Origin: a virus
Strand: one strand, 5' to 3'
DNA length: 47,675 bases
IMG/VR virus record: IMGVR_UViG_3300032285_003220
Span: 1-47,675 of that record
Positions within the stretch are counted from its first letter, which is position 1, and the number at the start of each line of letters is the position of its first letter. Both the position numbers and the translations under genes were made by a program. The notes beneath the pieces are model-generated. The model ran no database searches, was not told the origin of the DNA, and saw only the letters and a list, made by a program, of their open reading frames with translations. Shown piece after piece: positions 7,082 to 14,742 of the stretch.

Positions 7082-10000
7082 ATGGCATTCACAAAATACG
7101 CCTCTTTAGAGGTTAGCAAAGTTCTAGAGATCAAGGGTTCCGCAGAGCGAGACGCTTCTGCTTCTCTTTCTAAGATTGCTGCTTTTGAAGATTATCGTAC
7201 TGAAGATGGTTATCTTTACGCTCGTATTCGCGCTATTTCTTCAAGGGTAAATAAGAATCATGATGGTTGGCCTTCAGTAGAGCTTGCTGGCGGTCAAGAG
7301 GTTTTTGATCGTCATACTTCTTCTACTGGCGGTTTTACTGTTAATGCTAATGCCAGCGATCAGTATGGTTTTTCTACTTTCCTTGGCAAGCCAATTTTCG
7401 TAGACCATCATAACTCTGATCCTTCACGCGCCCGTGGAGTCATTGTTGATGCCAAGCTTCATGTAGACGATCATAAGACTGCTGCTCAAAAAGATTCTTA
7501 TTATCGCGATGCTCCAGCCAATCACACTCCTCCAACTTGGGTTGAGCTTCTTCTTGAAGTTGATGCTAAATCATTCCCCAAGCTTGCTAAGGCAATCATT
7601 GATGGATCAAAGAATGCTAAGAATGGCATTGATGGATTCTCAATGGGATGCGACGTAGAGCGCTCCGTTTGCAATATTTGCAAGAACTCTGCTACTACTC
7701 CTGATGAGTTTTGTAACCATGTTCGCATGAAGGGCGCTATGTGCGATTACATCGATCCTGAAACGGGTCATAAAACTTCAAAGAAATCATATGAGGACTG
7801 CTACGGCATTAAGTTCTTTGAGATTTCAGCAGTATTCGATCCCGCTGATGAGACTGCTCTTATCCGCGAGGTTCGCTCTAATGTAAAGAAAGCTTCTATG
7901 GCTGGACCTTCAAATCAATTATTTGAAGAAATGAGCGATATTTATGAAAACGCCCGCTCAGAAACAAATTCAACAGGTACAGAGCCATGGGGCAATGATA
8001 CTGATTATGCAATCAGTAAAGTAAGGTCTTGGCTTTATAATTCAATCGATGACAATCCAACCGTAGAAAGACTTCTTAATGATTGGATGGAATATCGTAC
8101 AAGAAAGGTTCAATCTTCAATGAATAAATTTGCTCCAATTAGTGAGTATGACAAATATTTTGGCGGCACAGGCGCTGCTAAAAAAGCTTACGATTCAATG
8201 ATTGATCAGTATGGTGAAGAAAAAGGCGAGGAAGTTTTTTACGCCACGATGAACAAGAAAAAGAATAAGCAGGAAAAGAACTCTTCTGAAGGATTTGTTC
8301 CACCAGAGTCCGTACAGAACAATGCTAAGCGCGGCCTTGAAATGGTTGAAGCTGGCGAAGCTGGCGACGGTCTTGAATCTGCAACCAAGGGTCGCGCTCA
8401 TGATATCGCTTCAGGCAAGGCTCTAAGCCTTGATCATGTTAAGCGTATGCATTCATTCTTTGAGCGTCATGACAAGACTCGCCCAGATGATGGCGGCAAG
8501 GGTAACTCACCTTGGAAAACTGCTTGGATGCTTTGGGGTGGAGACTCTGGTCGCTCTTGGGCCGAATCCGTTGTTGGCAAAGAAGTCGGTCATGATAAGA
8601 GTGAAAAGACTTCTAATGATAAGCCACAAATTACTAAGACTCGCGCTCCTGAAGAAGTGGATACTTTGCGCGAAGATAAGGTTTGCGACATTTGTGGCGA
8701 AATTATGGATGGCCCACAGTGCGACGTTTGTGGTTATGAAGCAGAGCCTGAAGGATTTGGCGATCCTGATCTTAGCGCCGCTAAAAGGCATGACGATTCA
8801 GATGAGGCAAATGGAGAATCTTTATCAACTTTAGACGTTGATACTAATAATTTGCCTACGCTCTCTCATGTAACAGATGCCGGATGGACAGTATCCGATA
8901 CAAAAATTTCACAAATCAATAAAATTGAACGACCAATACTTCCGGTTCAGACGCCACCAGCGTCTAATGAACCGCAAGACTATGTTGTGAAGGACCCTAA
9001 ACAGCCCGTCACATCATCAGTTCGCACCGCATCGGATTTCCTTGCGGCTGCTGGTAACAGAAAAAGGAACAACATGGAAACACATATCGCTGACGCAATG
9101 ACAAGCGCACCGGCTGTTGCCAAGCCTGACTACAATACTGATGTAGTCGGAACTGGTGGCGTTGGTGGAGCTTCAAATGAAGACGCATCCAAGGCTAACG
9201 CTCAGGTTAATGTTACCGATATTGGTGGCATTTCCGGTGTTGGCACTGGCGATGAAAAGACAGTAGAAGTTGATCAGGGCGATGAACACTCAAAGAACAT
9301 TGAAGCTATCCATACGGATACTTTCCATGGCGATAAGGGTGACTCACTTGGTCAGCATGACCCTGTAACTGACGTAAGTAGCTATCAGGTATTTAATTCA
9401 GATAGCGCTACGCCTCTTACACATCATGAGCCAGCCGCAAAGGCTTCCTCATGGGTTGTATCAGACGTTCGTGGTGCAGAGCCTTCCGATCCAATGGGTA
9501 AGGCCGATGACCGCATTGATGTAACAGATGACAAGGGACCACATGCAATTACCACTCAGGATTCTGGCCCAACAGCCACTTTCCCAGATGGTAATAGCGC
9601 GGTTACTCGTCAGGCTGATCCAGTAGATCCTCAGAATAAGAGCTTTTACCACGATCAGAATAGTAAGGAACTTTACCCAACTGGAGTTGATTCTAAGGAT
9701 CACGCTTTTGGTGATGGTAATGATAGCACCGCTCACATCATGTCAGCTTTCAAGTTGGCTGATACTGAGATCGAACTTGGCATTCTTGACGCTTCACAGA
9801 AGTATGCAAGAGTTGCTGAGCTTGAAAAGGCAGCGCCCGCAGTTGTTGAGGCTTCACTGGCTTACGCTAATCGCGTTAAGACAGCGGGCCTTAAGAAGTC
9901 GGCGCGGACAGCTAAGAGGCTTCCGTCTCTAGTTAGGGAAGCAAGTACTGCTCCCGCAACAACTCAGGCAGATTCAGATGATTCTGCTCTGTTTATGTAA
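7082..10000 (+). CDS. Prohead protease-like / scaffold-like fusion protein
   Basis: 972 aa, preceded by AAGAGGCGAT. The N-terminal ~270 residues resemble phage head-maturation proteases: YARIRAISSRVNKNHDGWP, then FLGKPIFVDHHN with H109/H110, then GIDGFSMGC with S187, fitting a His/Ser serine-protease arrangement. A metal-binding-like cluster C197, C200, C211, H213 follows directly. About residues 405-495 hold a module (VPPESVQNNAKRGLE to WMLWGGDSGRSWAES) that I recall from other phage head proteins. A zinc ribbon (C535, C538, C547, C550) comes next. The last ~350 residues are low-complexity and acidic, ending in a helical basic tail (about 905-955), as scaffolds do. It lies two genes before the capsid protein. 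Protease is likely from the motifs; scaffold is inferred from composition. Confidence 0.65.
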   Translation: MAFTKYASLEVSKVLEIKGSAERDASASLSKIAAFEDYRTEDGYLYARIRAISSRVNKNHDGWPSVELAGGQEVFDRHTSSTGGFTVNANASDQYGFSTFLGKPIFVDHHNSDPSRARGVIVDAKLHVDDHKTAAQKDSYYRDAPANHTPPTWVELLLEVDAKSFPKLAKAIIDGSKNAKNGIDGFSMGCDVERSVCNICKNSATTPDEFCNHVRMKGAMCDYIDPETGHKTSKKSYEDCYGIKFFEISAVFDPADETALIREVRSNVKKASMAGPSNQLFEEMSDIYENARSETNSTGTEPWGNDTDYAISKVRSWLYNSIDDNPTVERLLNDWMEYRTRKVQSSMNKFAPISEYDKYFGGTGAAKKAYDSMIDQYGEEKGEEVFYATMNKKKNKQEKNSSEGFVPPESVQNNAKRGLEMVEAGEAGDGLESATKGRAHDIASGKALSLDHVKRMHSFFERHDKTRPDDGGKGNSPWKTAWMLWGGDSGRSWAESVVGKEVGHDKSEKTSNDKPQITKTRAPEEVDTLREDKVCDICGEIMDGPQCDVCGYEAEPEGFGDPDLSAAKRHDDSDEANGESLSTLDVDTNNLPTLSHVTDAGWTVSDTKISQINKIERPILPVQTPPASNEPQDYVVKDPKQPVTSSVRTASDFLAAAGNRKRNNMETHIADAMTSAPAVAKPDYNTDVVGTGGVGGASNEDASKANAQVNVTDIGGISGVGTGDEKTVEVDQGDEHSKNIEAIHTDTFHGDKGDSLGQHDPVTDVSSYQVFNSDSATPLTHHEPAAKASSWVVSDVRGAEPSDPMGKADDRIDVTDDKGPHAITTQDSGPTATFPDGNSAVTRQADPVDPQNKSFYHDQNSKELYPTGVDSKDHAFGDGNDSTAHIMSAFKLADTEIELGILDASQKYARVAELEKAAPAVVEASLAYANRVKTAGLKKSARTAKRLPSLVREASTAPATTQADSDDSALFM

Positions 10001-10033
10001 GAAAAAAGGAAACATTACTTTATTTTTACAATC

Positions 10034-10077
10034 CGCCGTCTAGAAACAATTGAAACGGCGTAACGCCCACAAGGCGT
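10034..10077 (+). promoter_or_regulatory. Two short hairpins in the leader of the decoration/capsid genes
   Basis: In the 117-base gap before the decoration-like gene, CGCCGT (10034-10039) can pair with ACGGCG (10055-10060), and ACGCC (10063-10067) with GGCGT (10073-10077) around a CACAA loop. Neither is followed by a T-run, so they are not ordinary terminators. They may stabilise the abundant capsid mRNA 5' end or mark a processing site. I see no convincing -35/-10 pair here. The function is inferred only from placement. Confidence 0.4.
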
Positions 10078-10117
10078 GAAACTAAAATCACAAAGATAAA
10101 ATAGGAAAATACATAAT

Positions 10118-10729
10118 ATGCTTAGACTAAAAAATCTAGCTAATAAGTATCAGAAGCGTACTTGTAGGCCTTTATACGCCAATACTCAGGCTACGCCTTA
10201 TGCTGCTACTTTGCACGTTGATCCTGCTGGCACAAACGGTTTCCGTACTGCCACTGGCGCTCTTAGAGTTCCACCAAAGATCAGCGGCTCTGCTGTTACT
10301 ATGGCCTACGTGGCTGCAAATGGTAATAGCATTTTTCCCGGTTCAGTACTTGCCCGTGTTAAGGGTACTGAGCAGGTAACAGTTGCTACTGGTGCTTCAA
10401 CAGAAGTTCCCTTCGGTCTTCTTGCCAACTTTGTTGGTGGAGATTACGACGAAGGTTTTTCAGGAGATTCTCTCCAAAATTCAGTAGGCGTTTGGCGCGG
10501 CCCTGACTCAGTATTTGAGATTCTTGCTCCTGCTTTCGATCCTGCTATTACTATCACCGATGGTACTAGCCTTGGTACCACTGTAACAAGTGCTGCCACT
10601 GGTGAGAGCATGCTTTACGCTGGTAGCGATGGTCGTCTTACTACATCACAGGCCTCTGGCGCTGTTGCAGTAGCTCGTCTCATTGAGAAGTCTAGCGCAA
10701 CCCGTATTGTCGTGGAACTATTGGTATAA
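10118..10729 (+). CDS. Putative capsid decoration / head-stabilising protein
   Basis: 203 aa, directly before the major capsid gene, the usual place for decoration or head-stabilising proteins. It is Gly/Ala/Thr/Val-rich and beta-rich. A short basic N-terminus (MLRLKNLANKYQKRTCRP) may be an arm. The core includes VTMAYVAANGNSIFPGSVLARVKG and FGLLANFVGGDYDEGF, and the C-terminus ends in a strand, ATRIVVELLV. An AGGAAA site lies about 11 bases before the ATG. Its codon use shifts toward that of the capsid gene, consistent with high expression. The role is inferred from position and fold-like composition. Confidence 0.6.
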   Translation: MLRLKNLANKYQKRTCRPLYANTQATPYAATLHVDPAGTNGFRTATGALRVPPKISGSAVTMAYVAANGNSIFPGSVLARVKGTEQVTVATGASTEVPFGLLANFVGGDYDEGFSGDSLQNSVGVWRGPDSVFEILAPAFDPAITITDGTSLGTTVTSAATGESMLYAGSDGRLTTSQASGAVAVARLIEKSSATRIVVELLV

Positions 10730-10739
10730 AGAAAGGAAC

Positions 10740-11819
10740 ATGATTAATATGGAAATTACATCACGCAAGGCTGTTTCATCAGCCGACTACGAGGCTAAGC
10801 TTGCTAACGCACCTAAGCTTACCAAGGAAGCAAAGGCACAGAAGCTTCAGTCAATCCTAAAGGATTCATCGAACGCTATGCGCCGCATCGGTCAGGGTAT
10901 GATCGGTCCCATTCAGATTCGTCTTCGTTATGAGGGCATTACTCGTAATGTTCTTATTGAAGATACTCTTGAGCGCGGTCCCCTTATGCCTTACGACATC
11001 CTTGACGATCTGGGCAGGGCTTATATCCTTAACCAGACCGACTCGGAAGTTAAGATCACCCCATTCGAAGGCAAGCAGGCATTTCCTCAGCTCTTCCGTA
11101 TCGCTACGTTCCCACGTATCCGTAAGGAAGATCTGTACTACCTTCGTGTAAACGCTGTTGAGTACGCACAGGACGAGAGCCGTCAGGCAATCCAGAAGCA
11201 GGAGGACGCCCGTCTTATCCTTCTTCTTGAGGCTGCTATTGCTGAGCTTGGTACTGCACGTAATAACAATACCTATGCCGGTATCGCCCCAACAGGTGGT
11301 ACTCAGACTGGTATCGCTGCTGGTAACTCAGGTGAGCAGACCGTTCTTATCGGTGCTGGTAACCCACTTGAGCCTAGCGACTTTTACAGCGCTGTTTCAC
11401 AGATCGAGATCAACCAGCTTGAAGCTCGCCGTGTCATCATTCACCCTGCTGACGCTCGCGATTTCTACAACTGGGATCTCAACGTAACTGGCTTTGAGTT
11501 CAAGGATAAGGTATTCGGTGGAGAGAAGATCACCACATTCGGTGAATTCCAGATCCAGCGCTCAATCATCGTCCCACAGGGCGAGGTATTCCTTACCGCT
11601 GAGCCTGATTACGTCGGTGTTATGCCCGTCATGTATTCACTTGACGTTGAAGAGAACCACAATGTTGAAACATTTTGGAAGGGTTGGGTCATGGACGAGC
11701 TTATTGGTATGCTTATCCTTAACGCTCGCGGCCTTTCACGTATTGTTAAGGGCGGTGCAATCTCTGATTACACAACCACTACAACAAGCAAGAAGCTAGA
11801 CATTTCAGGCCTCGCCTGA
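10740..11819 (+). CDS. Major capsid protein (HK97-fold type)
   Basis: 359 aa from the ATG at 10740; an ATG at 10749 (MEITSRKAVSS) is equally possible and lies about 11 bases from the AAAGGA, against 2 bases for 10740. A longer frame from 10683 would overlap the previous gene and ignore this site. The protein has the character of contractile-phage major capsid proteins. A charged helical N-terminal arm is followed by a long beta/alpha core containing LEARRVIIHPADARDFYNW and GVMPVMYSLDVEENHNVETF, and the C-terminal part reads GMLILNARGLSRIVKGG. Codons are strongly biased to C-ending forms, unlike the AT-rich neighbours, as expected for the most abundant virion protein. A strong terminator follows immediately. 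Confidence 0.85.
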   Translation: MINMEITSRKAVSSADYEAKLANAPKLTKEAKAQKLQSILKDSSNAMRRIGQGMIGPIQIRLRYEGITRNVLIEDTLERGPLMPYDILDDLGRAYILNQTDSEVKITPFEGKQAFPQLFRIATFPRIRKEDLYYLRVNAVEYAQDESRQAIQKQEDARLILLLEAAIAELGTARNNNTYAGIAPTGGTQTGIAAGNSGEQTVLIGAGNPLEPSDFYSAVSQIEINQLEARRVIIHPADARDFYNWDLNVTGFEFKDKVFGGEKITTFGEFQIQRSIIVPQGEVFLTAEPDYVGVMPVMYSLDVEENHNVETFWKGWVMDELIGMLILNARGLSRIVKGGAISDYTTTTTSKKLDISGLA

Positions 11820-11845
11820 TCCTAGCTTTCCTCTTTGAGGTAAAG

Positions 11846-11874
11846 AAAAGGCCCCCAGAAATGGGGGCCTTTTT
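11846..11874. terminator. Bidirectional intrinsic terminator after the capsid gene
   Basis: AGGCCCCC (11849-11856) pairs perfectly with GGGGGCCT (11863-11870) around an AGAAAT loop. A-run AAAA lies on the left and T-run TTTT on the right, so it can end transcription from either side. It lies between the plus-strand capsid gene and the 3' end of the convergent NlpC/P60 gene. Confidence 0.92.
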
Positions 11875-11892
11875 ATTTGCATTTATATTATT

Positions 11893-12543
11893 TTATAAAT
11901 CGCTTGGATGCCTAAGAGAATATGCTGAGCTGGGTCTTAAATCAGATTGCCATCTTGAGGGATTGGCTCCTGATGTATCAAACCTAATACCGGCTACATG
12001 CATGTATACATGACCTGAATTGGCGTAAATAGTAATCCATTTACCCGGACCTGATCTACCCCATGATGCTAGGTCACCAGATGTCATTGTTGCATCTAAT
12101 AATTTTGCTCCATGAAGGGCATATGACACCGATCCAGAACAATCGTAGCCAGATGCGCTAAACGATCCATGACCTCCGCCCCAAACATAGGGCAAATTAC
12201 GAATCTTGTTGCCAGCCCAAATAACGCTTTTTACAATTTTAGGTGCGTCTTTTGGAGCATAGGCTTCTCCTTTATATACAATTGCCTTAGAACCCTCTAC
12301 AACAGGCTTAGAAGGACTATCGATATTAATTCTCTTTATTACTCCGGCAATTCTCACTTTGCCAGTCCATTTTTCAATTGGAGCAGGGGGTTTTTGCTCT
12401 GGAATAACCCCACCATTGTCAAACAATTGAACAACTTCTTTATTAGCTTGCGGAAGATCCGCTTTCGCATTTGATGGGCAAATCATAGCAAGTGCTATCG
12501 CCGCAACTAGCGCGAATAATATTAGTGTTTTATGATTAAGCAT
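11893..12543 (-). CDS. Secreted NlpC/P60 peptidoglycan hydrolase
   Basis: 216 aa using the ATG at 12543, which has AAGGA 7 bases upstream; a GTG seven codons earlier is less likely. Residues 1-28 form a signal peptide: a basic start, a hydrophobic core LILFALVAAIALAM, then a small-residue end SNAKA. The catalytic domain is C-terminal: PYVWGGGHG, then GYDCSGSVSYAL with nucleophile C135, and NSGHVYM with H178, then RFDTSG and a terminal LRHPSDL. NlpC/P60 enzymes cut peptide bonds in peptidoglycan stems. This WGGGHG / GKWITIYAN form is one I associate with actinobacterial secreted enzymes. It is a lone minus-strand gene inside the late block, bounded by a terminator and a structured leader, so it behaves like a moron. 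It could act in lysis, in wall remodelling, or be a captured host gene. Confidence 0.88.
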   Translation of the reverse strand: MLNHKTLILFALVAAIALAMICPSNAKADLPQANKEVVQLFDNGGVIPEQKPPAPIEKWTGKVRIAGVIKRINIDSPSKPVVEGSKAIVYKGEAYAPKDAPKIVKSVIWAGNKIRNLPYVWGGGHGSFSASGYDCSGSVSYALHGAKLLDATMTSGDLASWGRSGPGKWITIYANSGHVYMHVAGIRFDTSGANPSRWQSDLRPSSAYSLRHPSDL

Positions 12544-12561
12544 AAATACATCCTTGGAACA

Positions 12562-12623
12562 CACTCATTTGTCCTACATTGACTTCGCAAGCCCTCTTAC
12601 TTAACAACTTAACGGGCTGAGTG
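12562..12623 (-). promoter_or_regulatory. Hairpin just upstream of the NlpC/P60 ribosome binding site
   Basis: On the minus strand CACTCA (12618-12623) can pair with TGAGTG (12562-12567), enclosing AGCCC/GGGCT (12614-12618 with 12590-12594) and an inner TTAA/TTAA pair. The base of the stem ends 6 bases before the AAGGA site at 12551-12555. It is a candidate translational control element. It matches no riboswitch consensus that I can recall. Confidence 0.4.
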
Positions 12624-12652
12624 AGACCAGTGGAAACAACTCCTTTCGTCGG

Positions 12653-12658
12653 ATTATA
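12653..12658 (-). promoter_or_regulatory. Possible -10 element for the NlpC/P60 gene
   Basis: The minus strand reads a perfect TATAAT at 12658-12653, about 110 bases before the start codon. No good -35 hexamer lies 16-18 bases upstream, so this may be a weak, activated or phage-sigma promoter, or chance in AT-rich DNA. Confidence 0.35.
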
Positions 12659-12729
12659 TAAAAAGCCAAACTGTAGCTTATGCGTAGACTATATCAGATA
12701 GTCAAAACGAGCAAGCTTTGGTTTGGCTT
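12658..12729 (-). promoter_or_regulatory. Long three-tier hairpin with T-run, possible attenuator or terminator
   Basis: Three nested perfect stems are visible: 12663-12671 with 12721-12729 (9 bp, AAGCCAAAC/GTTTGGCTT), 12675-12679 with 12713-12717 (AGCTT/AAGCT), and 12687-12692 with 12698-12703 (GACTAT/ATAGTC, 5-base loop). On the minus strand the outer stem is followed by TTTATAT, so it could terminate transcription running toward the NlpC/P60 gene, either as an attenuator or as insulation. On the plus strand no T-run follows. It is not a tRNA: a T-arm and acceptor CCA region are missing. The rest of the 12544-12826 gap has no gene that I can support. Confidence 0.5.
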
Positions 12730-12826
12730 CCCTAATTACTATATCGAATCCCTGTCTTAATCAGTGGCAAGTCTCGTTGTAGTTTTAAGTCAAGTCTTAT
12801 ATTGTTATAGAAAGAGAGAATAAATT

Positions 12827-13396
12827 ATGCCACCTAAGAAGCTAACCCCAAATGGTCAGGCTGCCGAACCCGTTGGAGCAAAGATTGCTGCAACTCGCAA
12901 GCCTGCTGCAAAGCCCAAGACGGCTCCTAAGAGGAGTGCGTCAACAAGCAAGTATGTTCGTAATGTTCGCGGCGTTAATGTTCGCGTTACATTTGATACC
13001 GGTCGCAAGATTGAACTTGCTCCTAGAGGTCAGCGCAATGACATGACCGCAATTAGTAAGGATGAGCTAGACGATCCTATCTTCCTTAATAACCTTGGTA
13101 GTCTTTACGAGGTCATTTCTGCCGCTGATGCGCAGGAGATTCGTGAAAAGCAGATGACTAATGCATCTACTTTATCACAGCCTCGCCCAGAGGACATTCT
13201 TACCGATCAGCTTGGTAATGCTGGTAATTTCACAGGTTTAGATAAGTCAAATACAGAAAAAAGTATTACAATCGGTCATCTTAATGAAGTAGAGGGTCGT
13301 CCAAATGAGGAAAAGGCTACTGAGATTAGTCGCGGTAGCGTTGGCCCTCGCGCTGTTGCAGTTCCCGGTAGTGATGGAACAAATGTTTACGGTTGA
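12827..13396 (+). CDS. Basic-tailed structural protein, unknown
   Basis: 189 aa. The first ~45 residues are Lys/Pro/Ala-rich and disordered (AATRKPAAKPKTAPKRSAS), like DNA- or RNA-binding tails. A compact domain follows (about 47-105): YVRNVRGVNVRVTFDTGRK, then DELDDPIFLNNLGSLYEVIS. The C-terminal part is polar and acidic. It begins the next plus-strand block after the NlpC/P60 insertion and lies 30 bases before a coiled-coil protein with a similar Lys/Ala tail. Both may contact packaged DNA or join the capsid to the neck. I do not recognise the family; the virion role comes from context. Confidence 0.55.
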   Translation: MPPKKLTPNGQAAEPVGAKIAATRKPAAKPKTAPKRSASTSKYVRNVRGVNVRVTFDTGRKIELAPRGQRNDMTAISKDELDDPIFLNNLGSLYEVISAADAQEIREKQMTNASTLSQPRPEDILTDQLGNAGNFTGLDKSNTEKSITIGHLNEVEGRPNEEKATEISRGSVGPRAVAVPGSDGTNVYG

Positions 13397-13426
13397 TTCA
13401 ATTTAAAATAATAAAGGAATTATATA

Positions 13427-13729
13427 ATGTTTAATATCGATAATTTTGTAGATGTTAACGCTCTTAAACAGCATCAGGGTCGCATTGCTTCTTATCTTGA
13501 AGAGGCAAAGAAAACGCTTGCTAATTATGAAAATGAGCTTAAAGTTGTTACAGAACGTTTAAAAACTCTTACAGCCGATTCGGTAGAATCTGTACAAACT
13601 GTTGCCGAAACAGTTGTTGAAAAGGTAGAAGAGGTTGCTGAAGTTGCTAAAGAAGAGGTTAAGAAGGCCGCTCCTAAGAAAGCTGCTGCTAAGAAGGTTG
13701 AGCCTGCAACTGAAGAATCAGATAAGTAA
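13427..13729 (+). CDS. Coiled-coil protein with histone-like Lys/Ala tail
   Basis: 100 aa; AAAGGA lies about 8 bases before the ATG. Residues 12-75 form a predicted coiled coil (HQGRIASYLEEAKKTLANYE, then VAETVVEKVEEVAEVAKEEV). The last 25 residues are KKAAPKKAAAKKVEPATEES, resembling histone H1-type C-terminal tails. This combination suggests a small oligomeric protein that can bind nucleic acid, perhaps in DNA condensation or as an assembly factor. It ends the short transcription block, directly before a terminator. Its function is unknown. Confidence 0.55.
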   Translation: MFNIDNFVDVNALKQHQGRIASYLEEAKKTLANYENELKVVTERLKTLTADSVESVQTVAETVVEKVEEVAEVAKEEVKKAAPKKAAAKKVEPATEESDK

Positions 13730-13750
13730 ACTTATCAATGTTTTAATGAA

Positions 13751-13780
13751 AGAGCCGCCTTGTGCGGCTCTTTTTATTTT
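13751..13780 (+). terminator. Intrinsic terminator
   Basis: AGAGCCGC (13751-13758) pairs perfectly with GCGGCTCT (13764-13771) around a CTTGT loop, followed by TTTTATTTT. It ends the two-gene block of the basic and coiled-coil proteins. Confidence 0.93.
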
Positions 13781-13812
13781 AAGATCATTTATTGCCAACA
13801 GTTAATAGTTGC

Positions 13813-14709
13813 ATGAGCCTTGGTTATGATAGACAACTTAAAATTGTTGCATTGGGCGATTCTGCCCGTCTTGTCGCTCGTCTTTATGATGATAATGATC
13901 AATTATATTCTTACGAGGATCTTGGATCGGTAAGTTTTACTATCCAATCACCTGCTGATCGTACAAATAACGATCCATCAGATAATAAAAAAAATTCAGA
14001 GTATGCCAATCCTGCTGAAAAAATAACTTTAGATGGAGAAATTTTAGAAGATGGCACTGGAGTTTTAATTTATGATGACACTACTCGCTTAGGTCATTAT
14101 ATTGCAGTTGCAACCTTTGAACTTGTTGATGGCACCACTCAATCAACAAGGGTTGATTTTGAAGTTTTTGATCCATTTGAAATTGTTGATACTCCAATTC
14201 GCGTTGTAGCAGATGGAGTTTGGACTAAACTTGAAGATTGCTTTGATGCTGAACACGAAGGTCCTTGGGTTCAAGATATGACTTTGCACTTTTTTCGTGA
14301 AGAAAAAATGGAAAAATTTATTGCAGATGCCCTTTTTGACATTAATTATCAAAATCCTCCTACTGCTTTAGGTATTAGCACTTTTGTAAATGCGGATAAT
14401 ACCGTTACTGATACTTATCCACTTCTTGTTCAAGGTATTTTTATCCAAGTCCTTCGTCATATTATGCGCTCTTATGTTGAGCAGCCAATGCCAACTGGTG
14501 TGCAAGTTGCATTTCAAGATCGCCGCGATTATCTTCAGCGTTGGGAAACAATGCATACTCTTGAAAAAGCTCAGTATGATCGTTGGGTTGCTCTTTACAA
14601 GCGTGGTTTTCTTCAGCTTGGTCACAGCAAGCTTCTTGTTTCCGCCAAGGCCGGTCGCCTTATTCCTGCCCCAATGCGAGCAAGGTCGGTTGGACGCGGT
14701 TATTGGTAG
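13813..14709 (+). CDS. Putative neck / head-completion protein
   Basis: 298 aa from the ATG at 13813 (MSLGYDRQLKIVALGDSAR). A TTG at 13792 would add seven residues. Neither has a clear ribosome binding site, so the start is uncertain. The N-terminal ~120 residues look like a beta-sandwich (VSFTIQSPAD, then GVLIYDDTTRLGHYIAVATF). The C-terminal half is helical (MRSYVEQPMP, RRDYLQRWETMHTLEKAQYD) with a basic end. A beta domain plus a helical domain, placed after the capsid block and before the sheath, fits a head-to-tail adaptor or collar protein. That role is inferred from order only. Confidence 0.55.
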   Translation: MSLGYDRQLKIVALGDSARLVARLYDDNDQLYSYEDLGSVSFTIQSPADRTNNDPSDNKKNSEYANPAEKITLDGEILEDGTGVLIYDDTTRLGHYIAVATFELVDGTTQSTRVDFEVFDPFEIVDTPIRVVADGVWTKLEDCFDAEHEGPWVQDMTLHFFREEKMEKFIADALFDINYQNPPTALGISTFVNADNTVTDTYPLLVQGIFIQVLRHIMRSYVEQPMPTGVQVAFQDRRDYLQRWETMHTLEKAQYDRWVALYKRGFLQLGHSKLLVSAKAGRLIPAPMRARSVGRGYW

Positions 14710-14742
14710 TATTAATTATAAATTACGACCCCTTAATATACG

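Noticed and set aside
10683-10739. Extended capsid protein start
   Set aside because: It would overlap the previous gene and produce an unusual Trp/Tyr-rich N-terminus; AAAGGA lies just before 10740.
12663-12729. tRNA-like cloverleaf
   Set aside because: Nested stems exist, but there is no T-arm, D-arm or acceptor with CCA position; stems and loop sizes do not fit a tRNA.
12777-12803. Promoter TTGTAG...TATATT before the basic-tailed protein gene
   Set aside because: Spacing is 15 bases and the -35 is poor; a promoter is expected here, but this pair is not convincing.
12544-12826. c-di-AMP (ydaO) riboswitch before the NlpC/P60 gene
   Set aside because: The context fits, but the consensus elements I recall (GGGGGACCCA, GCUAACCUCG) are not present.
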